From NCBI GenBank assembly GCA_046706345.1, contig JBJKPL010000021.1, positions 1-10,120 of the forward strand: DNA of 10,120 bases, in the 5' to 3' direction. Shown here piece by piece: positions 1 through 6,686 of the stretch. Each line of letters opens with the position of its first letter. Position 1 is the first letter of the stretch. The notes below the pieces were generated by a model. The model searched no databases and was not told where the DNA came from. It saw only the letters and a list, made by a program, of their open reading frames with translations. The position numbers and the translations under genes were made by a program. The stretch is from Sulfidibacterium sp046706345. Lineage in GTDB: Bacteria; Bacteroidota; Bacteroidia; Bacteroidales; F082.

Positions 1-1206
1 CAAAAAGAGGTTGATCTCATTATATTTTGTGTTGACAGGATATCCCAAATTTTTTGCCCGCGACCAGGTTCCATCGGCTTTCCGGTGGGAGACAAAAAGG
101 TCGTAACCACCAAGTCCCGGCCAGCCGTCGGAAGCAAAGTAAAGGGTCCTGCCGTCGGCATGAAGGAATGGTGCCACTTCGTTTCCCGCGGTATTAATAC
201 TGTCGCCCAGGTCTTCCGGTAAGCCCCAGGAGCCGTCCTTTTGCCGCTTCGATACCCACAGGTCCGAACCACCTTTGCCTCCGGCTCTCCGGGACGCAAA
301 ATATAGATCACGGCCATCGGAGGAGACCACCGCCTGGGAATCCCAGGCCTGTGTATTCACCGCCTGATCCAGATGCACGGGCCCAGACCAGTAAGCGCCG
401 TCATGATGGCTCACATAAATATCGCAACTTCCGTTGCCTCCCGGCCAGTAGCATCCAGTAAAATAAACGGTGCGCCCGTCGAGCGAGAAACTCACGGCGC
501 CCATGTTGGCATTATCAGGCCAGGGAAAATTCATCTTTTGGGGCGCACCCCAATAAGAGCCTTTTCGTTCCGAAACAAAAACCTGTTCTCTGTAAACGGG
601 TCGCTGCACATTGCCGATGTTCTCCGTTCCCTTCCGGGTGAAAATCATCCGGTTGTCGGTTTCGTTGACAAAGTTGACATATTCCGAGCCAGCGGAATTT
701 ACCGAATCATCCAGCGGATGCAGGGAGTCGGGTGCCGGATGGGCAACAGCCCAGGCCGAGAACCGGCAGCTTTCCAGCAGATGTTCCGCTTCCTGCTTTA
801 TTTTGCCTTGCGGATGCACCCGATTTAAAAAACGGCTTGCTGAAGCCGCCCCACCGGCATATTTGCCCTGTTCATATTGCAACCGGGCGAGCAGAAACCA
901 GGCCCTGGGATGACCGGCGGAATCGATCTTTAAAGCCTGCCGGTATGCAGCTTCCGCTTCCGCGATCTGCTTTGCCTCTGTTTCAAGGTCTCCCATCAAC
1001 AGATAGGCCTCTACGAAATTCTTATCGCGGTCGATGCTTTTCAGGAGTAATTTTCTGGCTTCACTCAGGTTTTCGGAACGATAGGCATCCAGGGCTTTAT
1101 CAAACAATGCCTGCGCTCTTTTGTCCGGCTCAGAGATGTTCTGTGCCCCGACAAAAGACGTTGCCGTCAGCAAGGTAAGAAGCCCTATAATGATCTTGTA
1201 TTTCAG
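1..1206 (-). CDS. TPR + PD40 beta-propeller exported protein, C-terminus off the window
   Basis: This is a partial gene of 402 codons that is open to the left edge. It encodes an N-terminal signal peptide of about 21 residues (a KYK basic start, then IIIGLLTLLTATSFVGA, probably cleaved before Gln). TPR-like helices follow at about residues 25-130, including the pattern ALFDKALDAYRSENLSEARKLL. From about residue 150 there are WD40-like (PD40) blade repeats, with recurring units such as DGRTVYFTG, DGRDLYFAS and DGRTLYFASDG followed by GG-(Y/S)-DL-(F/W)-VS. In the Bacteroidota this order is usually completed by an OmpA-like peptidoglycan-binding domain, as in the type IX secretion-associated protein PorE. 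That domain would lie outside the window, so the assignment is an inference. The protein probably acts in the periplasm or at the outer membrane. No ATG, GTG or TTG exists in frame between the upstream TAG (1228-1230) and the signal peptide; the best start is CTG at 1206-1204. Confidence 0.85.
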   Translation of the reverse strand, partial: MKYKIIIGLLTLLTATSFVGAQNISEPDKRAQALFDKALDAYRSENLSEARKLLLKSIDRDKNFVEAYLLMGDLETEAKQIAEAEAAYRQALKIDSAGHPRAWFLLARLQYEQGKYAGGAASASRFLNRVHPQGKIKQEAEHLLESCRFSAWAVAHPAPDSLHPLDDSVNSAGSEYVNFVNETDNRMIFTRKGTENIGNVQRPVYREQVFVSERKGSYWGAPQKMNFPWPDNANMGAVSFSLDGRTVYFTGCYWPGGNGSCDIYVSHHDGAYWSGPVHLDQAVNTQAWDSQAVVSSDGRDLYFASRRAGGKGGSDLWVSKRQKDGSWGLPEDLGDSINTAGNEVAPFLHADGRTLYFASDGWPGLGGYDLFVSHRKADGTWSRAKNLGYPVNTKYNEINLFL

Positions 1207-1222
1207 TTTGAAACGCTTTCTG

Positions 1223-1230
1223 CAAAACTA
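1223..1230 (-). promoter_or_regulatory. Bacteroidota -7 element of the PD40 gene
   Basis: Read on the minus strand this is TAGTTTTG, an exact match to the Bacteroidota -7 consensus TAnnTTTG. It lies 16 bases upstream of the proposed CTG start, so the leader would be only about 10-13 bases. The -33 element is poor: TTTC rather than TTTG lies at a suitable distance. The same bases contain the in-frame TAG that closes the upstream reading frame. Confidence 0.45.
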
Positions 1231-1276
1231 AGAAAATGTAAGTCTGAGAATGAAAGGCAAGGAAGAATATCCTAAA

Positions 1277-1316
1277 CCCGGAAAAACCGGGGCAGGGATT
1301 CAACGAGGTTTCCCTG
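1277..1316 (-). terminator. Tandem hairpins after queE, possible terminator
   Basis: On the minus strand a 6-bp hairpin (CAGGGA 1316 side / TCCCTG 1293 side, 12-base loop) is followed directly by a second hairpin, CCCGG-TTTTT-CCGGG (1291-1277), and then TTTAGG. The pair lies about 80-120 bases after the queE stop and just ahead of the PD40 gene promoter, where a terminator is expected. The T-tract is short, so the call is tentative. Confidence 0.35.
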
Positions 1317-1395
1317 TAATGAACCGAACAGGAATTAATACGTCCTTGTTTGTTCTGGTACTACCAGGGATCAAAACAACACGCGATGCCCTTCT

Positions 1396-2028
1396 TTAAG
1401 GAATTCGCATGTATTTGTGCGACTGCAGGGAAATGCGCCATTCAGGGTGATCCATAACGTACTGTGTCAGGGTTTCCATGATCCGTTCGGCCACACTCCA
1501 CTCGGGTTGCAGGAACAGCTGGCAATCCGGCGAAACATAGGCGGCATTTTTCTCGGCCCACTCCAGGTCGGCCGGATTTTGAATGATGACCTTCAGTTCC
1601 TGGGCCCTGGCATATATCGCTTTCCGGGGCGGGGCATTTTTCTTGGGAGAGAGGCAGATCCAGTCCCAGGCACCCGTCAGAGGGTAAGCGCCGGAAGTCT
1701 CCAGCATGGTCGTTATGCCCTTTTCTTTCAATACGGTCGTAAAGATATCCAGCGGATACAGCGACGGTTCCCCGCCGGTGACCACCACCGTTTTGGCCGG
1801 GTGCTGATAGGCGCGTTCCACCACCTCCTCCACCGGTACGGGGGGAAACAGGCTGGCATTCCAGGTTTCTTTGCTGTCACACCAGGCACAGCCCACATCA
1901 CAACCGCCCAGGCGGATGAAATAGGCCGCCTTGCCCATGTTGAATCCTTCGCCCTGCAGGGTATAGAATTCTTCCATCACCGGCAGCTTACGCCCTCCTT
2001 CCAACAATGTAGTTTCAGGAATTTTCAT
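1396..2028 (-). CDS. queE: 7-carboxy-7-deazaguanine synthase (radical SAM)
   Basis: A 210-residue radical SAM enzyme that converts 6-carboxy-5,6,7,8-tetrahydropterin to 7-carboxy-7-deazaguanine in the preQ0/queuosine pathway. The [4Fe-4S]/SAM cysteines form CxxxCxxC (C43, C47, C50, within GGCDVGCAWCD), preceded by the substrate-site sequence YTLQGEG (22-28). The SAM-binding TGGEP is at 84-88. The C-terminus (LQSHKYMRIP) is the form common in Bacteroidota QueE. Length is normal for the family. M1 is preferred over M18 because relatives usually carry a short extension before LPVMEEFYTLQGEG, and an AGAGGAGA purine stretch lies about 14 bases upstream. It follows folD by 86 bases in the same direction. 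No other queuosine gene (queC, queD, queF) is visible in the window. The neighbourhood looks like general housekeeping rather than a 7-deazaguanine DNA-modification island, so tRNA queuosine is the likelier destination. Confidence 0.95.
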   Translation of the reverse strand: MKIPETTLLEGGRKLPVMEEFYTLQGEGFNMGKAAYFIRLGGCDVGCAWCDSKETWNASLFPPVPVEEVVERAYQHPAKTVVVTGGEPSLYPLDIFTTVLKEKGITTMLETSGAYPLTGAWDWICLSPKKNAPPRKAIYARAQELKVIIQNPADLEWAEKNAAYVSPDCQLFLQPEWSVAERIMETLTQYVMDHPEWRISLQSHKYMRIP

Positions 2029-2114
2029 GATTACCCGACTTCTCCTCTTTCGTTAACAGACAATCCGGCAAGAGGTTCCTGCCGTTATTTTCTGGATTCG
2101 CGTCCCTGAAGGAC

Positions 2115-3014
2115 CTATTGATAAATTTCTTTTTTATGAGCCAGCAACGTGTTCTTCAGCAGCATGGCAATGGTCATCGGACCGACGCCGCCAGGAACGG
2201 GAGTGATATAGGACGCTTTTTTCGATACTTCATCGAAAGCAACATCCCCCACCAGACGATAGCCTTTTTGTTTGCTTTCATCCGGCAAACGATGCATGCC
2301 CACATCAATTACCACCACACCTTCCTTCACCATGCCGGCTTTCACAAACTGCGGCACCCCGATGGCACAGACCAGCACATCGGCCTGACGGGTAATATCA
2401 GCCAGGTTCTTCGTACGGCTGTGACACACCGTCACCGTAGCATTGGCATGGGGTAGTTTCTGAGAAAGCAAAATGCTGACAGGCCTTCCGACGATGTTCG
2501 AGCGCCCCAGTACCACCACATGCTTTCCTTCCAGCTCAATACCGTAATTTTTCAGCAGTTCCATGATCCCGAATGGCGTGGCTGAGATGTATGCGGGCTT
2601 TCCCAGCACCATATTCCCCACATTGATGGGCGTAAATCCGTCCACATCCTTTTCGGGACGGATGGTGTTGATCACCTTTTCCTCCGAGATATGTTTCGGC
2701 AGCGGCAGCTGCACAATAAATCCATCTACCTCGTCGTCGTTGTTCAGATAATTCACCACGTCCAGCAGTTCCTTTTCGGTGGTTTCTTCCGGAAGACGGT
2801 AGATCGAAGAGATCATTCCCACGGCATGCGCCGCTTTTTCCTTGCCTGCGACATAGGTCTGACTGGCAGGGTCTTCTCCTACGAGCACGGCGGCCAGATG
2901 CGGTGCCTTATCATGATGGTCGATCAGATGAGCGACTTCTTCCTTAATTTCTTCCTTGATCTTGGCTGACACCAAACGGCCGTCAATGATAATGGTTTCT
3001 TTTTTCTCTGCCAT
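2115..3014 (-). CDS. folD: Bifunctional methylenetetrahydrofolate dehydrogenase / methenyltetrahydrofolate cyclohydrolase
   Basis: A 299-residue cytosolic enzyme that interconverts 5,10-methylene-, 5,10-methenyl- and 10-formyl-tetrahydrofolate using NADP+, supplying one-carbon units for purine and formyl-Met synthesis. The catalytic domain shows VGEDPASQTYVAGKEKAA with Tyr54 and Lys58, the YxxxK catalytic pair. It also has VDGFIVQLPLPKH (96-108) and the folate-binding region PEKDVDGFTPINVG (120-133) with Asp125. The Rossmann part contains GRSNIVGRPVS (170-180) for the cofactor. The C-terminal signature ITPVPGGVGPMTIAMLL (270-286) is complete. Length is typical for the family. It starts 60 bases after the ffh stop with no clear promoter between them, so transcription from ffh is likely; queE follows 86 bases downstream. 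Confidence 0.98.
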   Translation of the reverse strand: MAEKKETIIIDGRLVSAKIKEEIKEEVAHLIDHHDKAPHLAAVLVGEDPASQTYVAGKEKAAHAVGMISSIYRLPEETTEKELLDVVNYLNNDDEVDGFIVQLPLPKHISEEKVINTIRPEKDVDGFTPINVGNMVLGKPAYISATPFGIMELLKNYGIELEGKHVVVLGRSNIVGRPVSILLSQKLPHANATVTVCHSRTKNLADITRQADVLVCAIGVPQFVKAGMVKEGVVVIDVGMHRLPDESKQKGYRLVGDVAFDEVSKKASYITPVPGGVGPMTIAMLLKNTLLAHKKEIYQ

Positions 3015-3074
3015 GGGATGCTTTTTATTTGATTAATCTATGATTCTGAAAAGGTTATCTGTCGCAAGGGGAAA

Positions 3075-4400
3075 TTACCGTCTCCCCATCATGTTCATCA
3101 TGGCCTTGCCGCGGCCGGATGTCATGAGCTTCATCATCTTACTGGTTTCACCGAACTGCTTGATCAGGCGGTTGACTTCCTGAATGGTAGTACCGCTGCC
3201 GTCGGCGATCCTTTTTCTCCGAGATCCGCTCAGGATCTTGGGATTGGCACGCTCTTCGGGCGTCATGGAGTGGATGATGGCTTCGATGCCCTTGAAAGCG
3301 TCGTCGTCGATATCCAGGTCACGCACGGCTTTGCTCATGCCGGGGATCATTCCCATCAGGTCCTTGACATTCCCCATTTTCTTGATCTGCTGGATCTGTT
3401 TCAGGAAATCGTCGTAGTTGAACTGGTTCTTGGCGATCTTCTTCTGCAGCTTGCGGGCCTCTTCCTCGTCATATTGTTCCTGGGCTTTTTCCACCAGGGT
3501 AACGATGTCCCCCATACCGAGGATCCGGTCGGCCATACGGGCCGGATGGAACAGGTCAAGGGCGTCCATCTTTTCGCCGATCCCTACAAACTTGATCGGC
3601 TTTTCAACCACCGACCGGATCGTCAGTGCGGCACCACCTCGGGTGTCGCCGTCGAGTTTGGTGAGCACGACGCCATCGAATCCCAGCTGGTCGTTAAAAC
3701 TCTTGGCCGTATTCACCGCATCCTGACCGGTCATGGAATCCACTACGAACAGGGTTTCCTGCGGGCTGACGGCTTTCTTCACGGCCGCAATTTCTTTCAT
3801 CATGGCTTCATCCACCGCCAACCGGCCGGCGGTATCGACGAACACCACATTTTTATCGTTGTTCCTGGCGTGTTTGATGGCATTTTTTGCAATCTCGACA
3901 GGATTCTTGTTGTCTTCTTCGGTATAGACTTCACAGCCTACCTGACCGCCCAGCTCTTTCAACTGGTCAATGGCCGCAGGACGATAAACGTCACCGGCGA
4001 CCAGCAGCACCTTTTTGCCTTTTTTACTCTTCAGAAAGTGGGCCAGTTTGGCGGAAAAAGTCGTCTTACCCGAACCCTGCAACCCGGCGATCAGGATCAC
4101 GGCGGGGCTTCCCTTGAGGTTGATATCTTCCTGACTTCCTCCCATCAGTGAGGCCAGCTCATCGTGAACGATCTTCACCATCAGCTCACCGGGTTTCACG
4201 GCGGTAAGCACGTCCATCCCCAGGGCCTTTTCCTTCACCTCGTCGGTGAACTGCTTGGCGATTTTATAACTTACGTCGGCTTCGATCAACGCTTTCCGGA
4301 TCTCTTTCACAGACTCCGCCACATTGATCTCCGTGATCCGTCCCTGACCTTTTAAAATCTTAAATGACCGGTCCAGCCGATCGCTCAATCCTTCAAACAT
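3075..4400 (-). CDS. ffh: Signal recognition particle GTPase (Ffh/SRP54)
   Basis: A 441-residue SRP GTPase that binds 4.5S RNA and signal sequences of nascent membrane proteins and docks with FtsY at the inner membrane. The N domain is a helical bundle (1-90) starting MFEGLSDRLDRSFKILKG. The G domain has the P-loop GLQGSGKTT (106-114), the SRP-specific insertion region with DVYRPAAIDQL (137-147), DTAGR (189-193), TKLD (247-250) and GxGEKMDALDLFHP (273-286). The Met-rich M domain (about 320-441) contains the RNA-binding segment SGSRRKRIADGSGTTIQEVNRL (391-412) and a methionine-rich tail (KMMKLM and MMNMMGRR). All motifs are intact and the length is normal. The start ATG at 4400 follows an exact TAnnTTTG element. 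folD and queE follow closely downstream. Confidence 0.98.
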   Translation of the reverse strand: MFEGLSDRLDRSFKILKGQGRITEINVAESVKEIRKALIEADVSYKIAKQFTDEVKEKALGMDVLTAVKPGELMVKIVHDELASLMGGSQEDINLKGSPAVILIAGLQGSGKTTFSAKLAHFLKSKKGKKVLLVAGDVYRPAAIDQLKELGGQVGCEVYTEEDNKNPVEIAKNAIKHARNNDKNVVFVDTAGRLAVDEAMMKEIAAVKKAVSPQETLFVVDSMTGQDAVNTAKSFNDQLGFDGVVLTKLDGDTRGGAALTIRSVVEKPIKFVGIGEKMDALDLFHPARMADRILGMGDIVTLVEKAQEQYDEEEARKLQKKIAKNQFNYDDFLKQIQQIKKMGNVKDLMGMIPGMSKAVRDLDIDDDAFKGIEAIIHSMTPEERANPKILSGSRRKRIADGSGTTIQEVNRLIKQFGETSKMMKLMTSGRGKAMMNMMGRR

Positions 4401-4420
4401 AGTAACTGAATTTTAGGCTG

Positions 4421-4428
4421 CAAAATTA
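4421..4428 (-). promoter_or_regulatory. Bacteroidota -7 element of ffh
   Basis: Minus-strand reading TAATTTTG matches TAnnTTTG exactly, 20 bases upstream of the ffh ATG. A T-rich TTTTTCG lies about 20 bases further upstream as a weak -33 candidate. It suggests ffh (and perhaps folD and queE) has its own promoter besides any read-through from the Gre-like gene. Confidence 0.55.
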
Positions 4429-4473
4429 ATAAAAAGAGTGTTTCGAAAAAGAGGAAAAGTTCCGGGGTGGAAT

Positions 4474-4489
4474 CCCTTTCGCGAAAGGG
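4474..4489. repeat. Perfect 16-bp palindrome between the Gre-like gene and ffh
   Basis: CCCTTTCGCGAAAGGG is identical on both strands. It lies 10 bases after the Gre-like gene's stop and about 45 bases upstream of the ffh -7 element. In RNA it would form a 6-bp stem with a CGCG loop. Neither strand has a T-tract directly after it, so it is not a standard intrinsic terminator. A dimeric-regulator operator or an RNA-end stabilising hairpin is possible. Confidence 0.5.
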
Positions 4490-4499
4490 GAAAAACAGA

Positions 4500-4952
4500 T
4501 TAAAAAACGTCTTTGATTTCAAAACGCTGGCCGTTCATTTCGAAAGTCGAGCCGGCCTTGGCGTGTTCCATGGCCCTGAAAATGGGCGCCTGGGAGGAGA
4601 TCCCGTAATACGATACGCCGCCGGACTCGAACTTACCCATACCCGTGGAGACAAAAATATTCTGCTTGTCGGTGATGACCACCGCACCGAACTGGACACT
4701 GTCGAGGACCTTGTCGGGCGGGATGCGTTCCAGGGCGATCATCATCTGAGTGGTTTTTTGATACTGATCAGAAAAAAGCTCATGCTGTCGCATCAGTTTG
4801 GTGCGATAGGGATCGTAACGGTCTTTCGGAGCGCCGTATTCGTTGGATAAACGCCGGGTTTCGTCCATTTCGTTCTGCAGTTGCTGCAAGGTATCATTGA
4901 GTTTGGCCTTGCAATCCGCAAGGATTTGATTTTTTAAAGCTGCTTTGTCCAT
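4500..4952 (-). CDS. GreA/GreB-like transcription factor family protein (Bacteroidota type)
   Basis: A 150-residue cytosolic protein. Residues about 5-75 are strongly helical and likely form a coiled-coil hairpin (NQILADCKAKLNDTLQQLQ ... QYQKTTQMMIALERI). A DRYDPYR turn lies at 44-50, where relatives known to me have a KYETGR-like motif. Residues about 85-150 resemble the FKBP-like C-terminal domain of GreA/GreB: VQFGAVVITD, then YYGISSQAPIFRAMEHAKAGSTFEMNG..FEIKDV, corresponding to the 'SPLGxALLGKxxGDEV' region. Members in Flavobacteria and Bacteroidales are often mislabelled '3-oxoacyl-ACP synthase', but no ketosynthase Cys-His-His/Asn site is present and the protein is far too short. The inferred role is binding in the secondary channel of RNA polymerase. 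This is not shown by the sequence, and the transcript-cleavage activity of classical GreA may be lacking. It has its own TAnnTTTG promoter and lies just upstream of ffh. Confidence 0.8.
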   Translation of the reverse strand: MDKAALKNQILADCKAKLNDTLQQLQNEMDETRRLSNEYGAPKDRYDPYRTKLMRQHELFSDQYQKTTQMMIALERIPPDKVLDSVQFGAVVITDKQNIFVSTGMGKFESGGVSYYGISSQAPIFRAMEHAKAGSTFEMNGQRFEIKDVF

Positions 4953-4965
4953 GGTTAATTTTTTA

Positions 4966-4973
4966 CAAAGTTA
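4966..4973 (-). promoter_or_regulatory. Bacteroidota -7 element of the Gre-like gene
   Basis: On the minus strand this reads TAACTTTG, an exact TAnnTTTG match 13 bases upstream of the ATG at 4952. A TTTTGG sequence about 22-23 bases further upstream (near 4997-5001) can serve as the -33 element. The leader would be very short and has no Shine-Dalgarno sequence. Confidence 0.55.
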
Positions 4974-4987
4974 AGCAGGAAGCAGGC

Positions 4988-5006
4988 AAAATCCTCCAAA
5001 AGAGGA
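4988..5006 (-). terminator. Small hairpin with T-tract after the histidine kinase
   Basis: The minus strand reads TCCTC-TTTTG-GAGGA followed by TTTT, about 50 bases after the kinase stop. The stem is only 5 bp, so it would be a weak intrinsic terminator. It overlaps the likely -33 region of the Gre-like gene. Confidence 0.3.
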
Positions 5007-5056
5007 AAAAGAATCTCAGGATAGCAGATGCAGGGATGTCATGAATGCGGTAAAAA

Positions 5057-6403
5057 CTATTCTGCGGGCGGAAAATCCACGGTAAACCGGCTGCCTTCGT
5101 TTACCCGGCTTTCCACAGCAAGCCTGCCGCGATTTTTCAGGACGAAATCTTTGCACAGCGCCAGGCCCAGGCCGGAGCCGCTTTCGCCATTGGTGCCGTT
5201 GGTGGTCCTTATATTTTCCCTGTCGAAGATCTGATCGAGCCGCTCGGGTTCGATGCCCACGCCGGTATCCGCCACGGAAAGATGCACGCCGGCAGGGTCT
5301 TTTCTAAGCTGGATGGTGATCCGCCCTTCGCGGGGGGTGAACTTCACGGCATTGGAAACCAGGTTCCGGATGACTGTTTCGATCATCTTGGAATTGCCCT
5401 TGACAAAAACATCTTCATCGTGATCGAAATCCAGTTGCAGGGATTTTAACAACATCAGGCTCTGGTAGAACGTGATATTGGACTGGATCAGCTCATTCAT
5501 GTCCACACGCTCCTCTTCAAAACTGGCAATGTCGGTGGAATTATTGGCCCAGTCCATCAGGTTTTGCAACAGATGGAAGGTCGACTGGCTGAGGACCTCA
5601 AGGTTCTTCATAACGATCTGCCGCTGTTCTTCATCCAGATCCTCCTGACTGTTGAGCAGGTTCACAAAACCCATCAGGGTTCCTACCGGGGATCTCAGAT
5701 CATGGGTGATGATGGAAAAGAATTTATTCTTGCTCTTCAGCTGTGCCTGCAGTTCGAGGGTAAGCTGCAGGTTGACTGCCGACAGGAAACCGAAGGTCAG
5801 GGCGGTCATCAGGCCGCCGGCAACGCCATACGCCAGGATCCAGGCAAAGGGGCGGTCGGCAGGATCTCCGGAACGGAAAGTGACAAAAATCAGGCCTCCG
5901 ATCAGGATGGCCAAAAAAGCCGCAAACGACAAGGCATTCAACCGGAAGATCTTCCGAAGATATTTTTTCGGGGGTTCCAACTGCAGCATCTCATAGATGG
6001 ATACCAGCGTAACCACAGCCAGCACGGTGAAGTGCAGGGTAAGCCGGATGGGGAGTGACGGGAAAACAAAATAAAAGATCAACGTCTGAACCACATCAAA
6101 AACCGGAAATCCGATCAGGACCCATTTTTTAATGGGCTTTTCCTTAAAGCTCCAGATCCCGGCAAGGTAGACATACAACCCCACGGTGATAAACAACATA
6201 TATTCCGCCCGGGGAAAAAAACCGTGGTCCGGCAAAAAAAGCCGCGTCAGCAACCCGGCACCGATCAGCAGGTTTCCCGCTGCCCAGTACACAGGCCCCT
6301 TCACACTTTTGGCACTGTTGTGAAGGAACATCATGTACAGGCCCATGATCAAGCTGATGCCGGAGGCGATGAAAATGATGATCTTAAGACTGAGAGGTTC
6401 CAT
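5057..6403 (-). CDS. Seven-helix membrane sensor histidine kinase, no adjacent response regulator
   Basis: A 448-residue inner-membrane sensor kinase when started at the ATG at 6403 (MEPLSLKII). Seven hydrophobic segments at about 6-28, 38-57, 67-87, 92-113, 119-139, 157-177 and 187-209 form the sensor region, with no large extracellular domain. The HisKA dimerisation/phosphorylation domain follows, with the H box FFSIITHDLRSPVG (His234). Then comes a HATPase_c domain: N box NLVSNAVKF (Asn347, Asn351), G1 DTGVGI (379-384), a short F-like box IFDRENIR, and G2 GSGLGLAL (409-416), ending EGSRFTVDFP. All catalytic motifs are intact. The reading frame extends upstream to 6523 with ATGs at 6523 and 6448. 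The extra 40 residues look charged and unrelated to a sensor, so 6403 is preferred, although this is not certain. No response regulator, receiver domain or DNA-binding protein lies nearby, so it is an orphan kinase. The signal is unknown. Confidence 0.92.
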   Translation of the reverse strand: MEPLSLKIIIFIASGISLIMGLYMMFLHNSAKSVKGPVYWAAGNLLIGAGLLTRLFLPDHGFFPRAEYMLFITVGLYVYLAGIWSFKEKPIKKWVLIGFPVFDVVQTLIFYFVFPSLPIRLTLHFTVLAVVTLVSIYEMLQLEPPKKYLRKIFRLNALSFAAFLAILIGGLIFVTFRSGDPADRPFAWILAYGVAGGLMTALTFGFLSAVNLQLTLELQAQLKSKNKFFSIITHDLRSPVGTLMGFVNLLNSQEDLDEEQRQIVMKNLEVLSQSTFHLLQNLMDWANNSTDIASFEEERVDMNELIQSNITFYQSLMLLKSLQLDFDHDEDVFVKGNSKMIETVIRNLVSNAVKFTPREGRITIQLRKDPAGVHLSVADTGVGIEPERLDQIFDRENIRTTNGTNGESGSGLGLALCKDFVLKNRGRLAVESRVNEGSRFTVDFPPAE

Positions 6404-6555
6404 AAGTTCCGTTCGCTGGTAAATTGGCTGCAAGTTACTAAAATCCATCCTTTCTTTGCGGCAGAAATCTGCGATAAAATCATAAAAAATGTTTTTTTCT
6501 ACCCTTCTGATAAAAAGAGTCATCGGTTAACCTGAGGCCCGGTTCCTGAATTAAG

Positions 6556-6584
6556 ATCCCCTTCTTCATCCGGAGGGGATTTTT
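6556..6584 (+). terminator. Orphan terminator-like hairpin in the divergent region
   Basis: ATCCCCT (6556-6562) pairs with AGGGGAT (6574-6580) across an 11-base loop and runs into TTTTTCTT, a good intrinsic terminator on the plus strand. No plus-strand gene lies upstream of it, because the neighbouring kinase is on the minus strand, and it sits upstream of the promoter of the next plus-strand gene. The remainder of 6404-6686 shows no credible coding frame other than the doubtful kinase extension. Confidence 0.5.
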
Positions 6585-6616
6585 CTTGTATTCCGCCAAT
6601 TTCAGTGCATTCCTTA

Positions 6617-6647
6617 TTGCAGGTCACAGGCTGTTTTATTACCTTTG
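6617..6647 (+). promoter_or_regulatory. Promoter of the six-helix membrane protein gene
   Basis: TTG at 6617-6619 (-33 element), a 20-base spacer, and TACCTTTG at 6640-6647 (exact TAnnTTTG) form a well-spaced Bacteroidota housekeeping promoter. It lies 39 bases before the ATG at 6687 and downstream of the hairpin at 6556-6584, so transcripts from it would not include that hairpin. Confidence 0.65.
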
Positions 6648-6686
6648 TGAAAACAGATCAAGAGGTAAACAATTAAATTACAAGAC

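Noticed and set aside
373..1178. Several overlapping plus-strand frames over the left-edge gene
   Set aside because: The minus strand gives signal peptide, TPR and PD40 repeats without a stop; the plus-strand frames overlap each other and show no domain.
2066..2084. Hairpin CGGCA/TGCCG between folD and queE, with TTATTTT on the plus strand
   Set aside because: The T-rich side is on the strand with no gene; on the transcribed minus strand there is no T-tract, so it is not a supported terminator.
1417..2109. 230-codon plus-strand frame opposite queE
   Set aside because: It is antisense to a complete QueE with all radical SAM motifs; its composition is low-complexity shadow type.
3270..4151. 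293-codon plus-strand open frame opposite ffh
   Set aside because: It is His/Phe/Gln-rich, resembles no protein family and lies fully opposite a perfectly conserved Ffh; it is an antisense shadow.
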